DNA of 64,000 nt, taken from positions 38,201,965 through 38,265,964 of the forward strand of contig CM026557.1 in NCBI GenBank assembly GCA_015143295.1, written 5' to 3'. This document shows, piece by piece, positions 56,101 to 64,000 of the stretch. Position numbers and translations under genes: made by a program. The notes under the pieces were generated by a model that saw nothing but the letters and a program-made list of their open reading frames with translations, was not told the origin of the DNA and searched no databases. Each line of letters starts with the position of its first letter. The first letter of the stretch is position 1. The stretch is from Tetracentron sinense (Eukaryota > Streptophyta > Magnoliopsida > Trochodendrales > Trochodendraceae).

Positions 56101-59100
56101 AATGCTTCAAGTATTACAAGGATGGTGTGCAGAGAAAGATTGTTGCTGAGAGTCGACCTTTTGAGAAGACTGAAACACACTTTGCTGATGCTAAGTTCTA
56201 CACAGAGACTGAAGTCCTCCCGGAAGCACTTCCAACTTCGGTACCATCTTCTAGCAGACTCGACATCAACAAAGGAAAAGAAGCTAAAATTCTTTCATCC
56301 CCTAAGTCCCAAAAGGATGAGAAAGCTCAAAAAGTATCAAAAGGAGAGGAAACGAACAAATCAATGAAGAACTCTACCAACATCTCCAATCCAATCTCAG
56401 TGCTTCAATACATTCCACAATCACGTCGAAAGCCGGGACAACTTCCTTTTGTGGCAATGACTAAAGAGACCAACTCTACTTTTTCAAAAGCCAACCTAAA
56501 CACTTTGCAAGATGAGTTAGTTCTTCCAGTAGCACCGCTCGTCAAATCCACAATTATAAGGCCACCAATTGTAGGATTTGTCGCATCTACAATGAAGTTT
56601 GAAGAAGAGGAAGACATCTCAACCCAAGAAAGTTCAGAGGGTTGGTATGGAGCTAAGACAGAAAAGCTCTTCGAAGCAGCTGGATATGGAAAATGTGAGC
56701 CCATACGCTTAGGCAAGCTTCAACCTCTTGACCAAATCCATGGCCTCACAAAGGCGCAAGCCCAACTAGTTCGAAAAGGAGAAAAGTTTATTATCAATCG
56801 TCAAGGAGTTGGTTCTACACCTCAAACACCAATCAAAATCTCAGTAAAGGAGAAAGTCTCTACTCAACACATTACAGTGCAAGTAGCCAACGATTGTGAA
56901 AACAAAGTCTCCTCAGCTTATGCATCTGTCTTTGATCGACTTACCCCACCAATACAAAGTACTTCGGTCTTTGAGCGTTTAGGAGCAGCACAAAATGATA
57001 CAACCTTAAACTCTCAAGTTCTCCAATGGCGTGAGTCTGCACTCACCCGCTTGGGAGCACAAGGAAAAGAAGATGAACCTGCTCCTCTGAACAAGTCCAA
57101 AAGACGACGTAGACATGGGAAGAGGCATGTCAGTCGTAAAGATGTTGGTGACCCACAAAATGTAATTCCATCGCAAATGAAACGACAAGCAATTTTGGAA
57201 GTCTCAACAACAGATGCTTTGACGGTAAAACGACGCATTATCATCTCCACTAACCAAGGAAAACAATCTCAAACAAATCAAGTTGAGATGAGCGAGATCA
57301 AAGATGTTGCTACTGTCAATCACATTACCATCCAAGAGCCTGTCGAAGAAGAGTCATCATCTTCAAACGATGAACTAGAAAGTGCTCCTCCAGTCTTCGA
57401 AGAAGGGGGGCAAGCTACCGTCGACGAGCTCAAACAATTAAACCTTGGTACAGAAGAAGAACTGCGCCCTATCTTTGTCAGTGCACTCTTAAGTCCCGAG
57501 GAAGAAGCTGATTACTTCAAGCTACTGCAAGAATACAAAGACATTTTTGCATGGAATTACAAGGACATGCCCGGCCTTGATCCTAAAGTAGCAATCCATC
57601 ACCTAGCTATCAAACATGGCGTTCGCCCCATCAAGCAAGCGCAGCGTCGCTATCGGCCTGAACTGGTTCCACAGATCGAAGCTGAAGTCAACAAGCTGAT
57701 CGAAGCTGATTTCATCCGAGAAGTGAAGTATCCAAGTTGGATTGCAAATATTGTCCCAGTCAAGAAGAAGAATGGACAAATCCGAGTATGCGTAGATTTT
57801 CGCGACCTGAATAATGCATGTCCAAAAGATGACTTTCCATTGCCAATTACGGAGCTCATGGTCGATGCTACAACAGGACACGAAGTCTTATCCTTTATGG
57901 ATGGTTCATCTGGTTATAACCAAATTCGTATGGATCCAAAGGATGAAGAACTCACAGCCTTTCGTACACCAAAGGGAATTTACTGCTATAAAGTGATGCC
58001 GTTTGGACTAAAAAATGCTGGTGCCACTTATCAACGTGCTATGCAAAAGATTTTTGATGATGTCTTGCACACAAAGGTTGAATGCTACGTCGATGACTTG
58101 GTGGTAAAATCAAAAAGGAGAGCGGATCATCTTCAAGACCTTCGTGACATTTTCATAAGACTTCGAAGGTACCAATTAAAGATGAACCCTTTAAAGTGTG
58201 CATTTGGGGTCACTTCAGGCAAATTCCTTGGGTTTGTTGTCCGATATCGCGGTATTGAGATTGACCAAGCTAAAATCGATGCTATCCACAATATGCCAGA
58301 ACCTAAGAATATCCACGAGCTTAAAGGCCTCCAAGGTCGTCTCGCTTACATCCGGAGGTTCATCTCAAACCTAGCAGGGCGGTGTCACCCCTTTAACAAG
58401 TTGATGAAGAAAGATGCATTGTTCAAATGGGATGATGCTTGTAAGAAAGCTTTCGAAAGCATCAAAGAGTATCTCCTCAAAGCACCGGTTTTAGCAGCGC
58501 CTATCCCCAACAAACCACTGATTCTTTACATCAGTGCTCAGGAGCAGTCATTGGGGGCATTATTGGCACAAGAGAATCATGATGGCAAAGAAAATGCGCT
58601 CTACTACCTGAGCCGAACTCTGGTGGGGGCAGAATTGAACTATTCACCCATTGAGAAGATATGTCTTGCTCTTATCTTCGCTACAAAGAAGTTGAGGCAC
58701 TATATGCTGTCACACACAGTCAGACTTATCTCTCACGCCGATCCACTCAAATACATAATGACGAGACCGGTTCTATCGGGAAGGCTCGCCAAATGGGCAC
58801 TTCTCCTGTCAGAATTTGAGATCGTTTACATCCCTCAGAAGGCAGTAAAAGGTCAAGCGGTAGCTGACTTCCTCGCAGATCATCCAATCCCAGCTGATTG
58901 GGAATTATCTCAAGACTTGCCCGATGAAGAGATCTTCTACACTGATGTAATACCATCATGGAAGATGTTTTTTGATGGTGCTGCAAGAAAGAATGCAGCA
59001 GGAGCAGGAGTCGTCTTTGTAACTCCACAAGATGAAGTTCTTCCATTCGCCTTCACGTTGGCAGAGTTATGTTCAAACAATGTGGCCGAATATCAATCCC

Positions 59101-60713
59101 TCATAATTGGATTGGAACTAGCCCGAGACATGCAGTTGTACCAGCTCAATGTGTATGGAGATTCAAAGCTCGTCATCAACCAGCTCTTGACAGAGTACGA
59201 CGTCCTCAAGCCTAATCTAATCCCCTACTATCTTTATGCTGCTGAGCTCATAAGTCAGTTCGAAGACATCACTATGTTGCATGTGTCAAGAAATGAGAAT
59301 AAACAAGCTGATGCTTTGGCCAACCTTGCAGCAACTTTAGCTGTACTTGAAGAAGAAGTGACGACGGTTCCTGTCTGTCAGAGATGGGTCATCCCTCACT
59401 TGATCCACCATGACATCGCTCAACAAGCAACAAATTTCATTGAAGTGTTCGAGATTGAGGTTGAAGACTGGAGACAACCTCTCATTGAATACCTTCAATA
59501 TGGAAAATTGCCGAATGATCTCAAGCACAAGACTGAAATTCGTCGTCGTGCACCCCGATTCCTATACTTCAACAATGAGCTGTATCGTCGCTCTTTCAAT
59601 GACATCTTGATGAGATGTCTTGGAAATGATGAAGCTAAAGAGGCCCTTGAAGAAACTCATTCAGGTATCTGTGGTGCTCATCAGTCAGGACCAAAGTTGC
59701 ATGATCGCCTAAAGAGAATGGGGTACTATTGGCCAACCATGGTGAAAGACTCGCTCGAGTTTGCCAAAAGATGTCATGCATGTCAAATCCATGGAGACTT
59801 CATTCGCCAACCACCCGAGCCGCTTCACCCAACAGTAGCATCTTGGCCCTTTGACAATTGGGGACTTGATATTGTTGGGCCACTCCCAAAATCTTCTAAA
59901 CAACACCTCTACATTCTTGCTGCGACAGACTATTTCTCCAAATGGGCAGAAGCAATCCCTCTCAAAGAAGTCAAGAAAGAGACGGTTGTAGACTTCATCA
60001 AAAATAATATTGTCTTCCGCTATGGGGTCCCCCGTTATATAGTAACGGATAACGGGAAACCATTCAAGAATGCCCTGATGGATCAATTTTGTGCGAAGTT
60101 CGAAATCAAGCAAAGATGCTCTACAATGTACAATGCGCCAGCAAACGGACTCGCAGAAGCTTTCAATAAAACTCTTTGTAAGCTCCTTGAGAAGGTTGTT
60201 TCCAAGTCAAAAAAGGATTGGCATGAACGGATTGGTGAAGCACTTTGGGCATACCGGACTTCATACCGCACTCCTACACAAGCCACACCTTACTCGCTTG
60301 TCTATGGAGTCGAAGCAATACTTCCATTGGAACGCCAAATTCCGTCACTACGGATTGCAATCCAAGAAGGCCTCACAGGTGATGAAAATACAAAGCTACG
60401 TCTCGCTGAACTCGAAGCTTTGGACGAAAAAAGGTTAGAAGCGCAGCAACGCCTCGAGTGTTATCAAGCTCGCTTGTCTCGAGCTTTTAACAAGAAAGTT
60501 CGACCTCGCTCCTTCCAAATAGGTGACTTAGTACTTGCAGTTCGAAGGCCCATCATTCTTTCACATCGGTCTGGAGAGAAGTTTGATCCAAAGTGGGATG
60601 GACCGCATGTGGTGAGAGAAGTCTACACCAACGGCGCTTACCTTCTTTCAACACCCGATGGAGTTCGTCTTGGTCCTATCAACGGCAAGTTCCTCAAGCA
60701 ATACTATCCATGA
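53142..60713 (+). CDS. Tat-lineage gag-pol polyprotein, intact (2523 residues)
   Basis: One frame encodes the structural and enzymatic proteins needed for reverse transcription and integration. The N-terminal 200 residues are polar and low-complexity. The retrotransposon Gag domain is at about residues 270-440 (FQQFDGKGNPKQHV, LNRFYSTRR). A CRYHQLISHPVGKC cysteine-histidine segment is near 547. The protease active site is ILLDCGSAVNIMP near 893-905. Reverse transcriptase is at about 1490-1740 with YVDD at 1649-1652. The first RNase H is at about 1780-1890. A second, archaeal-type RNase H at about 1938-2070 (MFFDGAA, CSNNVAEYQSL, VYGDSK, NKQADALANLA) marks the Tat lineage. Integrase follows: HHCC zinc finger at about 2175-2215 and core with GLDIVGPLP, VTDNGKPF and ANGLAEAFNKT. 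There is no stop or frameshift. The ATG at 53142 is the first in frame, 72 bp after the LTR. Confidence 0.95.
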   Translation: MAPKRPVVAATAIHGKRNTISSAPESTPATSDDRRATRHMTQSGTSHLVGALSQHRKQRVSKPMQMAKTARARMPEGMSSSHPSDAQSSAGSTSSVTSPSQGRASKEVQNQNHSNSETHTSIRSVMMMEAATIEEQIAQMSNAIANLTKAVEDKDAQIVDLVSRLEQNNQADESNQGPTNPPGFNLRGPREAEEQNKGFTLQGHRDAEEQNRNASGSRDPTRDSHQVSITSLSIQQLQAMISDTIYAQYGGASQSSLVYAKPYSQRIEQMRFSTGYQPPKFQQFDGKGNPKQHVAHFIETCNNAGTYGDFMVKQFVRSLKGNAFDWYTDLESGSIDSWDQLEREFLNRFYSTRRTVSMVELAAVRQVKDEPVIDYIDRWRNLALNCKDRLSEPSAIEMCIQGMHWSLLYILKGIKPRSFEELATRAHDMELSIAAHGDPRSIDSFKSEKKQWNASKPSKTKEAMITTTTTKPAKISSQKKQEPPKVGTSQERGQGRMTLKELEAKEYPFPDSEVSGMLDQLLSLKLIELPTSKRPEEAGRVEDPKYCRYHQLISHPVGKCFVLKEKIMDLARQGKIELDSLNDVAASNMTSVAFGSFNPSLIPPSSSVTMLSPQAIKAPWPPQNLKQVTAGALGSNIPRSISVVASSQGQIPLLQLQQQRCLPTKIERESTEKSSLIDDDGWTLVTRRQRRVQHPPPPFHPRAKRTKRKTRPSIKSKKKKKVVKKKAFKVPPADPEEIFQQFPPLAITFGDFIPMWFLQKQEREPAYSVACYQVESDTSEKEVNDVPANQSSPSIHEEEHPKGEDNASDIEETSIHLSLFEALQLPEKTRLSLAQALTNPDKYKEKDWVQRKSETCASCMATITFDDEDLQLGSHPHNRPLYVTGSIKEHKVQRILLDCGSAVNIMPIRTMRKVGISPDQLSRSRLVIQGFNQGGQRAIGMVRLKLTIEDLESEVLFHVIDCKTSYHLLLGRPWLHETGVVPSTWHQCFKYYKDGVQRKIVAESRPFEKTETHFADAKFYTETEVLPEALPTSVPSSSRLDINKGKEAKILSSPKSQKDEKAQKVSKGEETNKSMKNSTNISNPISVLQYIPQSRRKPGQLPFVAMTKETNSTFSKANLNTLQDELVLPVAPLVKSTIIRPPIVGFVASTMKFEEEEDISTQESSEGWYGAKTEKLFEAAGYGKCEPIRLGKLQPLDQIHGLTKAQAQLVRKGEKFIINRQGVGSTPQTPIKISVKEKVSTQHITVQVANDCENKVSSAYASVFDRLTPPIQSTSVFERLGAAQNDTTLNSQVLQWRESALTRLGAQGKEDEPAPLNKSKRRRRHGKRHVSRKDVGDPQNVIPSQMKRQAILEVSTTDALTVKRRIIISTNQGKQSQTNQVEMSEIKDVATVNHITIQEPVEEESSSSNDELESAPPVFEEGGQATVDELKQLNLGTEEELRPIFVSALLSPEEEADYFKLLQEYKDIFAWNYKDMPGLDPKVAIHHLAIKHGVRPIKQAQRRYRPELVPQIEAEVNKLIEADFIREVKYPSWIANIVPVKKKNGQIRVCVDFRDLNNACPKDDFPLPITELMVDATTGHEVLSFMDGSSGYNQIRMDPKDEELTAFRTPKGIYCYKVMPFGLKNAGATYQRAMQKIFDDVLHTKVECYVDDLVVKSKRRADHLQDLRDIFIRLRRYQLKMNPLKCAFGVTSGKFLGFVVRYRGIEIDQAKIDAIHNMPEPKNIHELKGLQGRLAYIRRFISNLAGRCHPFNKLMKKDALFKWDDACKKAFESIKEYLLKAPVLAAPIPNKPLILYISAQEQSLGALLAQENHDGKENALYYLSRTLVGAELNYSPIEKICLALIFATKKLRHYMLSHTVRLISHADPLKYIMTRPVLSGRLAKWALLLSEFEIVYIPQKAVKGQAVADFLADHPIPADWELSQDLPDEEIFYTDVIPSWKMFFDGAARKNAAGAGVVFVTPQDEVLPFAFTLAELCSNNVAEYQSLIIGLELARDMQLYQLNVYGDSKLVINQLLTEYDVLKPNLIPYYLYAAELISQFEDITMLHVSRNENKQADALANLAATLAVLEEEVTTVPVCQRWVIPHLIHHDIAQQATNFIEVFEIEVEDWRQPLIEYLQYGKLPNDLKHKTEIRRRAPRFLYFNNELYRRSFNDILMRCLGNDEAKEALEETHSGICGAHQSGPKLHDRLKRMGYYWPTMVKDSLEFAKRCHACQIHGDFIRQPPEPLHPTVASWPFDNWGLDIVGPLPKSSKQHLYILAATDYFSKWAEAIPLKEVKKETVVDFIKNNIVFRYGVPRYIVTDNGKPFKNALMDQFCAKFEIKQRCSTMYNAPANGLAEAFNKTLCKLLEKVVSKSKKDWHERIGEALWAYRTSYRTPTQATPYSLVYGVEAILPLERQIPSLRIAIQEGLTGDENTKLRLAELEALDEKRLEAQQRLECYQARLSRAFNKKVRPRSFQIGDLVLAVRRPIILSHRSGEKFDPKWDGPHVVREVYTNGAYLLSTPDGVRLGPINGKFLKQYYP

Positions 60714-60718
60714 TAGAA

Positions 60719-60895
60719 CAATGCTCCTCGATATGAGCCTAAAGTGTCCACAATGCTCCTCGATATGAGCCTAAAGTGTCCACAACGCTCCTTGATACGA
60801 GCCTAAAGTGTCCACAACACTCCTTGATACGAGTTTAAAGTGTCCACAACACTCCTTGATACGAGTCTAAAGTGTCCACAACGCTCCTTGACGCA
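60719..60895 (+). repeat. 32-bp tandem repeats after pol
   Basis: About six units of the form ATGCTCCTCGATATGAGCCT followed by AAAGTGTCCACA run directly from the gag-pol stop codon. A worn relative (CAATGCTCCTTGAATGATCT, AAACTGTCCAG) occurs in the solo LTR at 36470-36500. Confidence 0.9.
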
Positions 60896-61939
60896 TGAGC
60901 TTAAAATGCATGTCACTCTTGGCTTATACAACCAAAATTGTAAAAGGTTCAATAACTCTTGTACTCTTGCTCGCTAGACTGAAAATCTAAAAGGACAGTC
61001 TAGGCAAAACTTAGAGCACACACAAAAAAAAAAAAAAAAAATCGAACTACGTTAAAGCTTGATCCCACGACGGGTACGTAGGCAGCCTGTAAAGTTACCT
61101 CAGGTTCAGCTACCATGAAAAAAAAAAAAAAAAAAAAAAAAAAGGAGAAACAATACCTTTCATGGGTATGGAGTTGATTGCTTCTGGTGTGCTACAAGAT
61201 GTCGTACTCCACTGCAATATTAGCAAAGTAGATACAACTCTCTTTCTCAGCAGCTCTCTAGCACTCTATCTTGGGACTATGATTTTTATTCGCAAAAATG
61301 AATCAAAGTCTCGCTTTGATCTGGATCCTCAGCATCACCGCAAACTTCTTAAATAATGTCCGTGAGCGAAAAAACATTCCTTGATGGGTTGAAAGATCGA
61401 CAGGTCCGTGTATCTTCAAGATTGCAGTAAGAGTCCCGTCCAACAGGTCCTCGCGGCCTCAAGATCACAAGAAGAAAGTGCAAACAGGTCCTCGCGGCTT
61501 CAAGATTGCAAGAAGAAAGTGGAGTCAGAGTCTTCCACGAGTCGGTCGTCATCTGGTGTTCAATAAAGTGTTGTTCTTCTAACAAGCCATCCCAGGACCC
61601 ACAATCCCACTTCGAGCTAGATCGTCAGCGTCAGTTATCCACTTCTCTTGAGAAAGGCATCAGTTGACAAACTTATTGATAATATCCTGGGAGACATTAC
61701 GAGAAGACATCTCTCTGCAAAACAAAGACAGAAAACAGGGAAGTTCATCAAAATCTCCAAATTTTCTACAAATTTTACCCTACAACGATTTGGAAACCAT
61801 TCAAAAAAAAAATATAAAAAAAACCACAAAAAAAAAAATAAAATAAAAAAATAAATAAATAAACAAATAAAAATCACTCACACAAAAACACACCAAAAGA
61901 AAAAGTAAGGAAAAAGAGAACCAAATCACATTAAGAAAA
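60896..61939 (+). other. Non-coding spacer of the Tat element before the captured gene
   Basis: The segment contains poly(A) runs (61023-61041 and 61119-61143) and the conserved Tat-group motif GACGGGTACGTAGGCAGCC at 61069-61087. A two-fold repeat with ACAGGTCCTCGCGG and AAGAAGAAAGTG lies at 61448-61520. A 64-codon frame at 61162-61356 (MGMELIASGVLQDVVLHC) has no known domain. The A-rich stretch at 61800-61947 precedes the ArfGAP segment. Confidence 0.6.
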
Positions 61940-62030
61940 AAAAAAAAAACGCAGCAGATCGGCGTTTTCCGTGAGGAGAGAGGGGGTATTCTGGTTCAAA
62001 ACCCTTCCTCCTCTTGGAAAACTCTCTCTC

Positions 62031-62639
62031 ATGGCTTCCGAAAGCTTCACTAACAAAAACGCTGTTTTCAGAAAGCTGAAAGCTAAGTCGGAGAACAAGA
62101 TGTGTTTCGATTGCAATGCGAAGAATCCTACGTGGGCGTCCGTTCCTTTTGGGATCTTCCTCTGCATCGATTGCTCTGCTGTTCATCGTAGCCTCGGCGT
62201 TCACATTAGTTTTGTAAGGTCTACAAATCTAGACTCTTGGACTCCGGAGCAGTTGAAGATGATGAATTTCGGAGGAAACAACCGTGCACAGGTTTTCTTT
62301 AAGTAACATGGATGGACAGATGGAGGCAAAATTGAGGCAAAGTATACGTCAAGAGCTGCTGAGCTATACAAGCAAATACTTTCAAAAGAAGTTGAAAAAA
62401 GTGTTGTAGAAGAGGTGGGTTTGCCATCATCGCCTGCCGTGTCTCAGTCAACACATGCATCTAATGGACTTCCTGATGTCAAGGTTATGGAAGTTCCAAA
62501 GGAAAGTTCTTATGGAAGGCATGAAACTCCTAAAGTTTCTGCTTCACCTAAAGCTCTTTCTCATACTGTTATTACCAGTTCTGTCAAGAAGCCCCACGGT
62601 GGACGGCACAATGAAATTCTTTGGATTCTTTTTCTTTAA
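62031..62639 (+). pseudogene. Captured ArfGAP gene fragment (AGD8/9/10-like), intron-free, with a nonsense codon
   Basis: From the ATG at 62031 the frame reads [19 protein letters not shown], then the ArfGAP zinc finger CX2CX16CX2C (CFDC and CIDC) and the arginine-finger region [13 protein letters not shown]. It runs without intron to a TAA at 62304-62306, 91 codons in. The same frame continues after the stop with more ArfGAP-like sequence (GGKIEAKYTSRAAELYKQIL) to about 62606, then 11 unrelated codons to a stop at 62637-62639. In plants this family has about 400 residues and activates GTP hydrolysis on ARF GTPases in Golgi traffic. The stop probably arose from one C-to-T change in a glutamine codon. 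A putative 5' UTR (from about 61948) was captured too. The lack of introns points to capture from mRNA. It lies between pol and the 3' LTR, on the sense strand. Confidence 0.93.
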
Positions 62640-62799
62640 GAATCCAAATCCTACTCAAAGACCAAAACACTAAACCCAAGCCAAACACTAAAATAAATCA
62701 AACGCAAGTCAAACTCTAAGTCATCAAAATTAAATCCAAGTTAAACATTAAATCAAGGGTTACGCTAATGTCACTCATAGGTTCCATCACTATACCCTT
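62640..62799 (+). other. Short spacer between captured gene and polypurine tract
   Basis: Non-coding A-rich sequence with loose repeats of AAACACTAAA and CCAAGTCAAAC type. Nothing else is seen. Confidence 0.6.
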
Positions 62800-62811
62800 G
62801 AGGGGGCAATT
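62800..62811 (+). promoter_or_regulatory. Polypurine tract
   Basis: GAGGGGGCAATT directly precedes the 3' LTR start at 62812, the expected place for plus-strand priming. Confidence 0.85.
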
Positions 62812-63780
62812 TGTAGAACCCTAAAATTTATCAATTTTACACAAAGGTCCCTACACACCCGTAAAATTGTATAAAGAGCCTAAAATCATTTTTAAAGCCC
62901 TATACATTTAAATTTGGCCTAATGACAAGGCATGGGCCTCCTACGGCTCGGGTCTGGGCACGAAGTAGAAAGCCCATAAACCCAAAACCCAAGTCCAAAT
63001 CTAAATGGGTCACACACTCGATAAATGGGTCGATCCGTCAACACAACAAAAAAAAAACTGATTATGGACTCAATACCCAAGAAGATAGGTGGGGCCCATG
63101 AAAGCCTCCTAAGTCCCTTAAACTACTAAATAGAGTGGGACTCTTGAAATCTTTATCTCTAAATGGATAAGCCTTATCAAGATCTCTTAAATCCCTTAAA
63201 CTACTAAATAGAGCGGGACTCTTGAAATCCTTATCTCTAAATGGATAAGCCTTATCAAGATCTCTTAAATCTCTTAAACTACTAAATAAAGTGGGACTCT
63301 TGAAATCCTTATCTCTAAATGGATAAACCTTATTAAGATCTCTTAAATCCTTTAAACCACTAGATGGAGTAGGATTCTTGAGATCCTTATCTCTAAAAGT
63401 CTATAAATAAGAGCCAAAGCTAGAGATTTAGGGATTCAGAAATTCAGAGAGAGAAATTCAAAAGAAGCCAAAGAAGAGAACTCAGAAGCATTCTCTAGCC
63501 TTCAAAGAAAAGAAATCAAATCATTCCGGAGAAGACAAAGCTGCAAAGAAGCCAGTTCTCCTCCAAAATCACTTTCTAGCCGATTAAGCGCGAAGCCCGG
63601 AAGAAAGGAAAAGCTACATCAACACTTTCAAAGAAGATCGAGATCACGCCTAGGCCCTTATCTTCTACTTTAGAAATTTCTGATTGTTAATCAGAGGATT
63701 TCTTGAGAGTTGTACCAAACTGAAAATAAATAAAAATATTTTGTTCATCATTATTTCGTCAAAGAAATTTTGTGTCGACA
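62812..63780 (+). repeat. 3' LTR of the Tat element
   Basis: This LTR is 969 bp and matches 52102-53070 at all but two positions. It contains the same 78-bp repeats and TATA box. Confidence 0.97.
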
Positions 63781-63869
63781 GGAACATGTTGACTTGTGGA
63801 TGTGATTGAAGTATTAAACTCTCATCGAGTTCAATTGTGATTGGATCTGATCTCACACTACACTGATGG

Positions 63870-64000
63870 TGATGCTCCATCCATCTATGTTTTTTTATCG
63901 CACAGCTCACCATCATATTCTTATTAAAACAAAAAAAAAATAATAAAAAGAAGAAGATAAGGGTTGGTAAGGAAGGTTTAGCAAGTCATGTTTGGAATTA
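63870..64000. other. Window end, nothing recognised
   Basis: Short AT-rich tail beyond the CACTGATGG duplication, with no feature. Confidence 0.5.

Larger units (their letters stand above)
52102..63780 (+). mobile_element. Complete young Ty3/gypsy retrotransposon, Tat lineage (11,679 bp)
   Basis: The element has two 969-bp LTRs, a 5-bp TSD GGAAC on both sides (52097-52101 and 63781-63785), a primer site, one intact gag-pol frame, a polypurine tract, and a 2.1-kb segment between pol and the 3' LTR. The LTRs differ at two sites (T/C at 63214 and G/A near 63463 in the right copy). Tat membership follows from a second, archaeal-type RNase H domain after the usual one and a Tat-type protease. It carries an ArfGAP gene fragment at about 61940-62606. 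All visible parts needed for its own movement are intact. Confidence 0.95.
51815..63860. mobile_element. Foldback/MULE-type MITE split by the Tat retrotransposon
   Basis: The arms are 51815-52101 and 63781-63860. CCAATCACGATTGAAGCCGG on the left pairs imperfectly with the inverse of GAGTTCAATTGTGATTGGAT on the right, and AGGTCAACATGTGTCC pairs with GGAACATGTTGACTTG. The outer flanks are a perfect 9-bp duplication CACTGATGG (51806-51814 and 63861-63869). Without the retrotransposon and its TSD the element is about 362 bp. It belongs to the same family as 44670-45200. Confidence 0.78.

Noticed and set aside
53142..60713. Splitting gag-pol into separate gag and pol genes
   Set aside because: The frame is continuous over 2523 codons with no stop or frameshift, so it is kept as one polyprotein.
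62031..62306. Functional 91-residue ArfGAP protein
   Set aside because: It ends at a nonsense codon within the ArfGAP domain and lies inside a retrotransposon 3' region. Called a captured, broken fragment.

Overview
The window is nuclear DNA of a flowering plant, most likely a dicot. The evidence is one spliced MED26-type Mediator gene, a fragment of plastid ndhE, plant-type Ty1/copia and Ty3/gypsy (Tat lineage) retrotransposons, TRIM and SMART miniature LTR elements, Helitrons, Mutator-like and hAT elements, and a tRNA-derived SINE. No species can be named from the sequence. Apart from the MED26 gene almost everything is transposon-derived, and many elements sit inside one another. Element ends below were set from terminal motifs and target-site duplications (TSDs) read directly from the sequence.

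Layout. 1-7152: two head-to-tail hAT elements with broken transposase genes, the first cut by the window edge. 7687-8852: non-autonomous Helitron (minus strand). 8853-17870: an inverted-repeat host sequence split by a decayed 8.1-kb Ty1/copia element (9575-17711, minus strand), which itself carries a hAT-type MITE. 19059-23350: a Mutator-like element with about 400-bp terminal inverted repeats, a perfect 9-bp TSD, three copies of an internal module, and a captured fragment of plastid DNA containing most of ndhE. 23.4-34.8 kb: mixed MITEs, a Helitron (25727-26183), a TRIM (30446-31478) directly followed by a SMART-size element (31482-31864), and remnants of a Tat-like LTR. 34883-37939: a Mutator-like element with a perfect 9-bp TSD that carries a 2.0-kb solo LTR; a sister copy lies at 41551-42987. 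38452-39644 and 43851-44349: further Helitrons, the second inside a hAT-like MITE. 44670-45200: a foldback element carrying a SINE.

46278-49258 holds the only convincing host gene: nine coding exons that splice to a 438-residue MED26-family Mediator subunit with a TFIIS N-terminal (LW) domain. 49.3-51.8 kb is intergenic with small repeats.

52102-63780 is a complete, very young Tat-lineage Ty3/gypsy element of 11,679 bp. Its two 969-bp LTRs differ at only two positions, the TSD is a perfect GGAAC, and it has one uninterrupted 2523-residue gag-pol frame with an extra RNase H. Between pol and the 3' LTR it carries an intron-free copy of the 5' part of a host ArfGAP gene (AGD8/9/10-like), with 5' UTR, broken by one nonsense codon. 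The ArfGAP transduction and the plastid-DNA capture in the Mutator-like element are the most notable finds. A third theme is a short sequence core that recurs in the Helitron ends, the foldback MITEs and the Mutator-like elements of this region.
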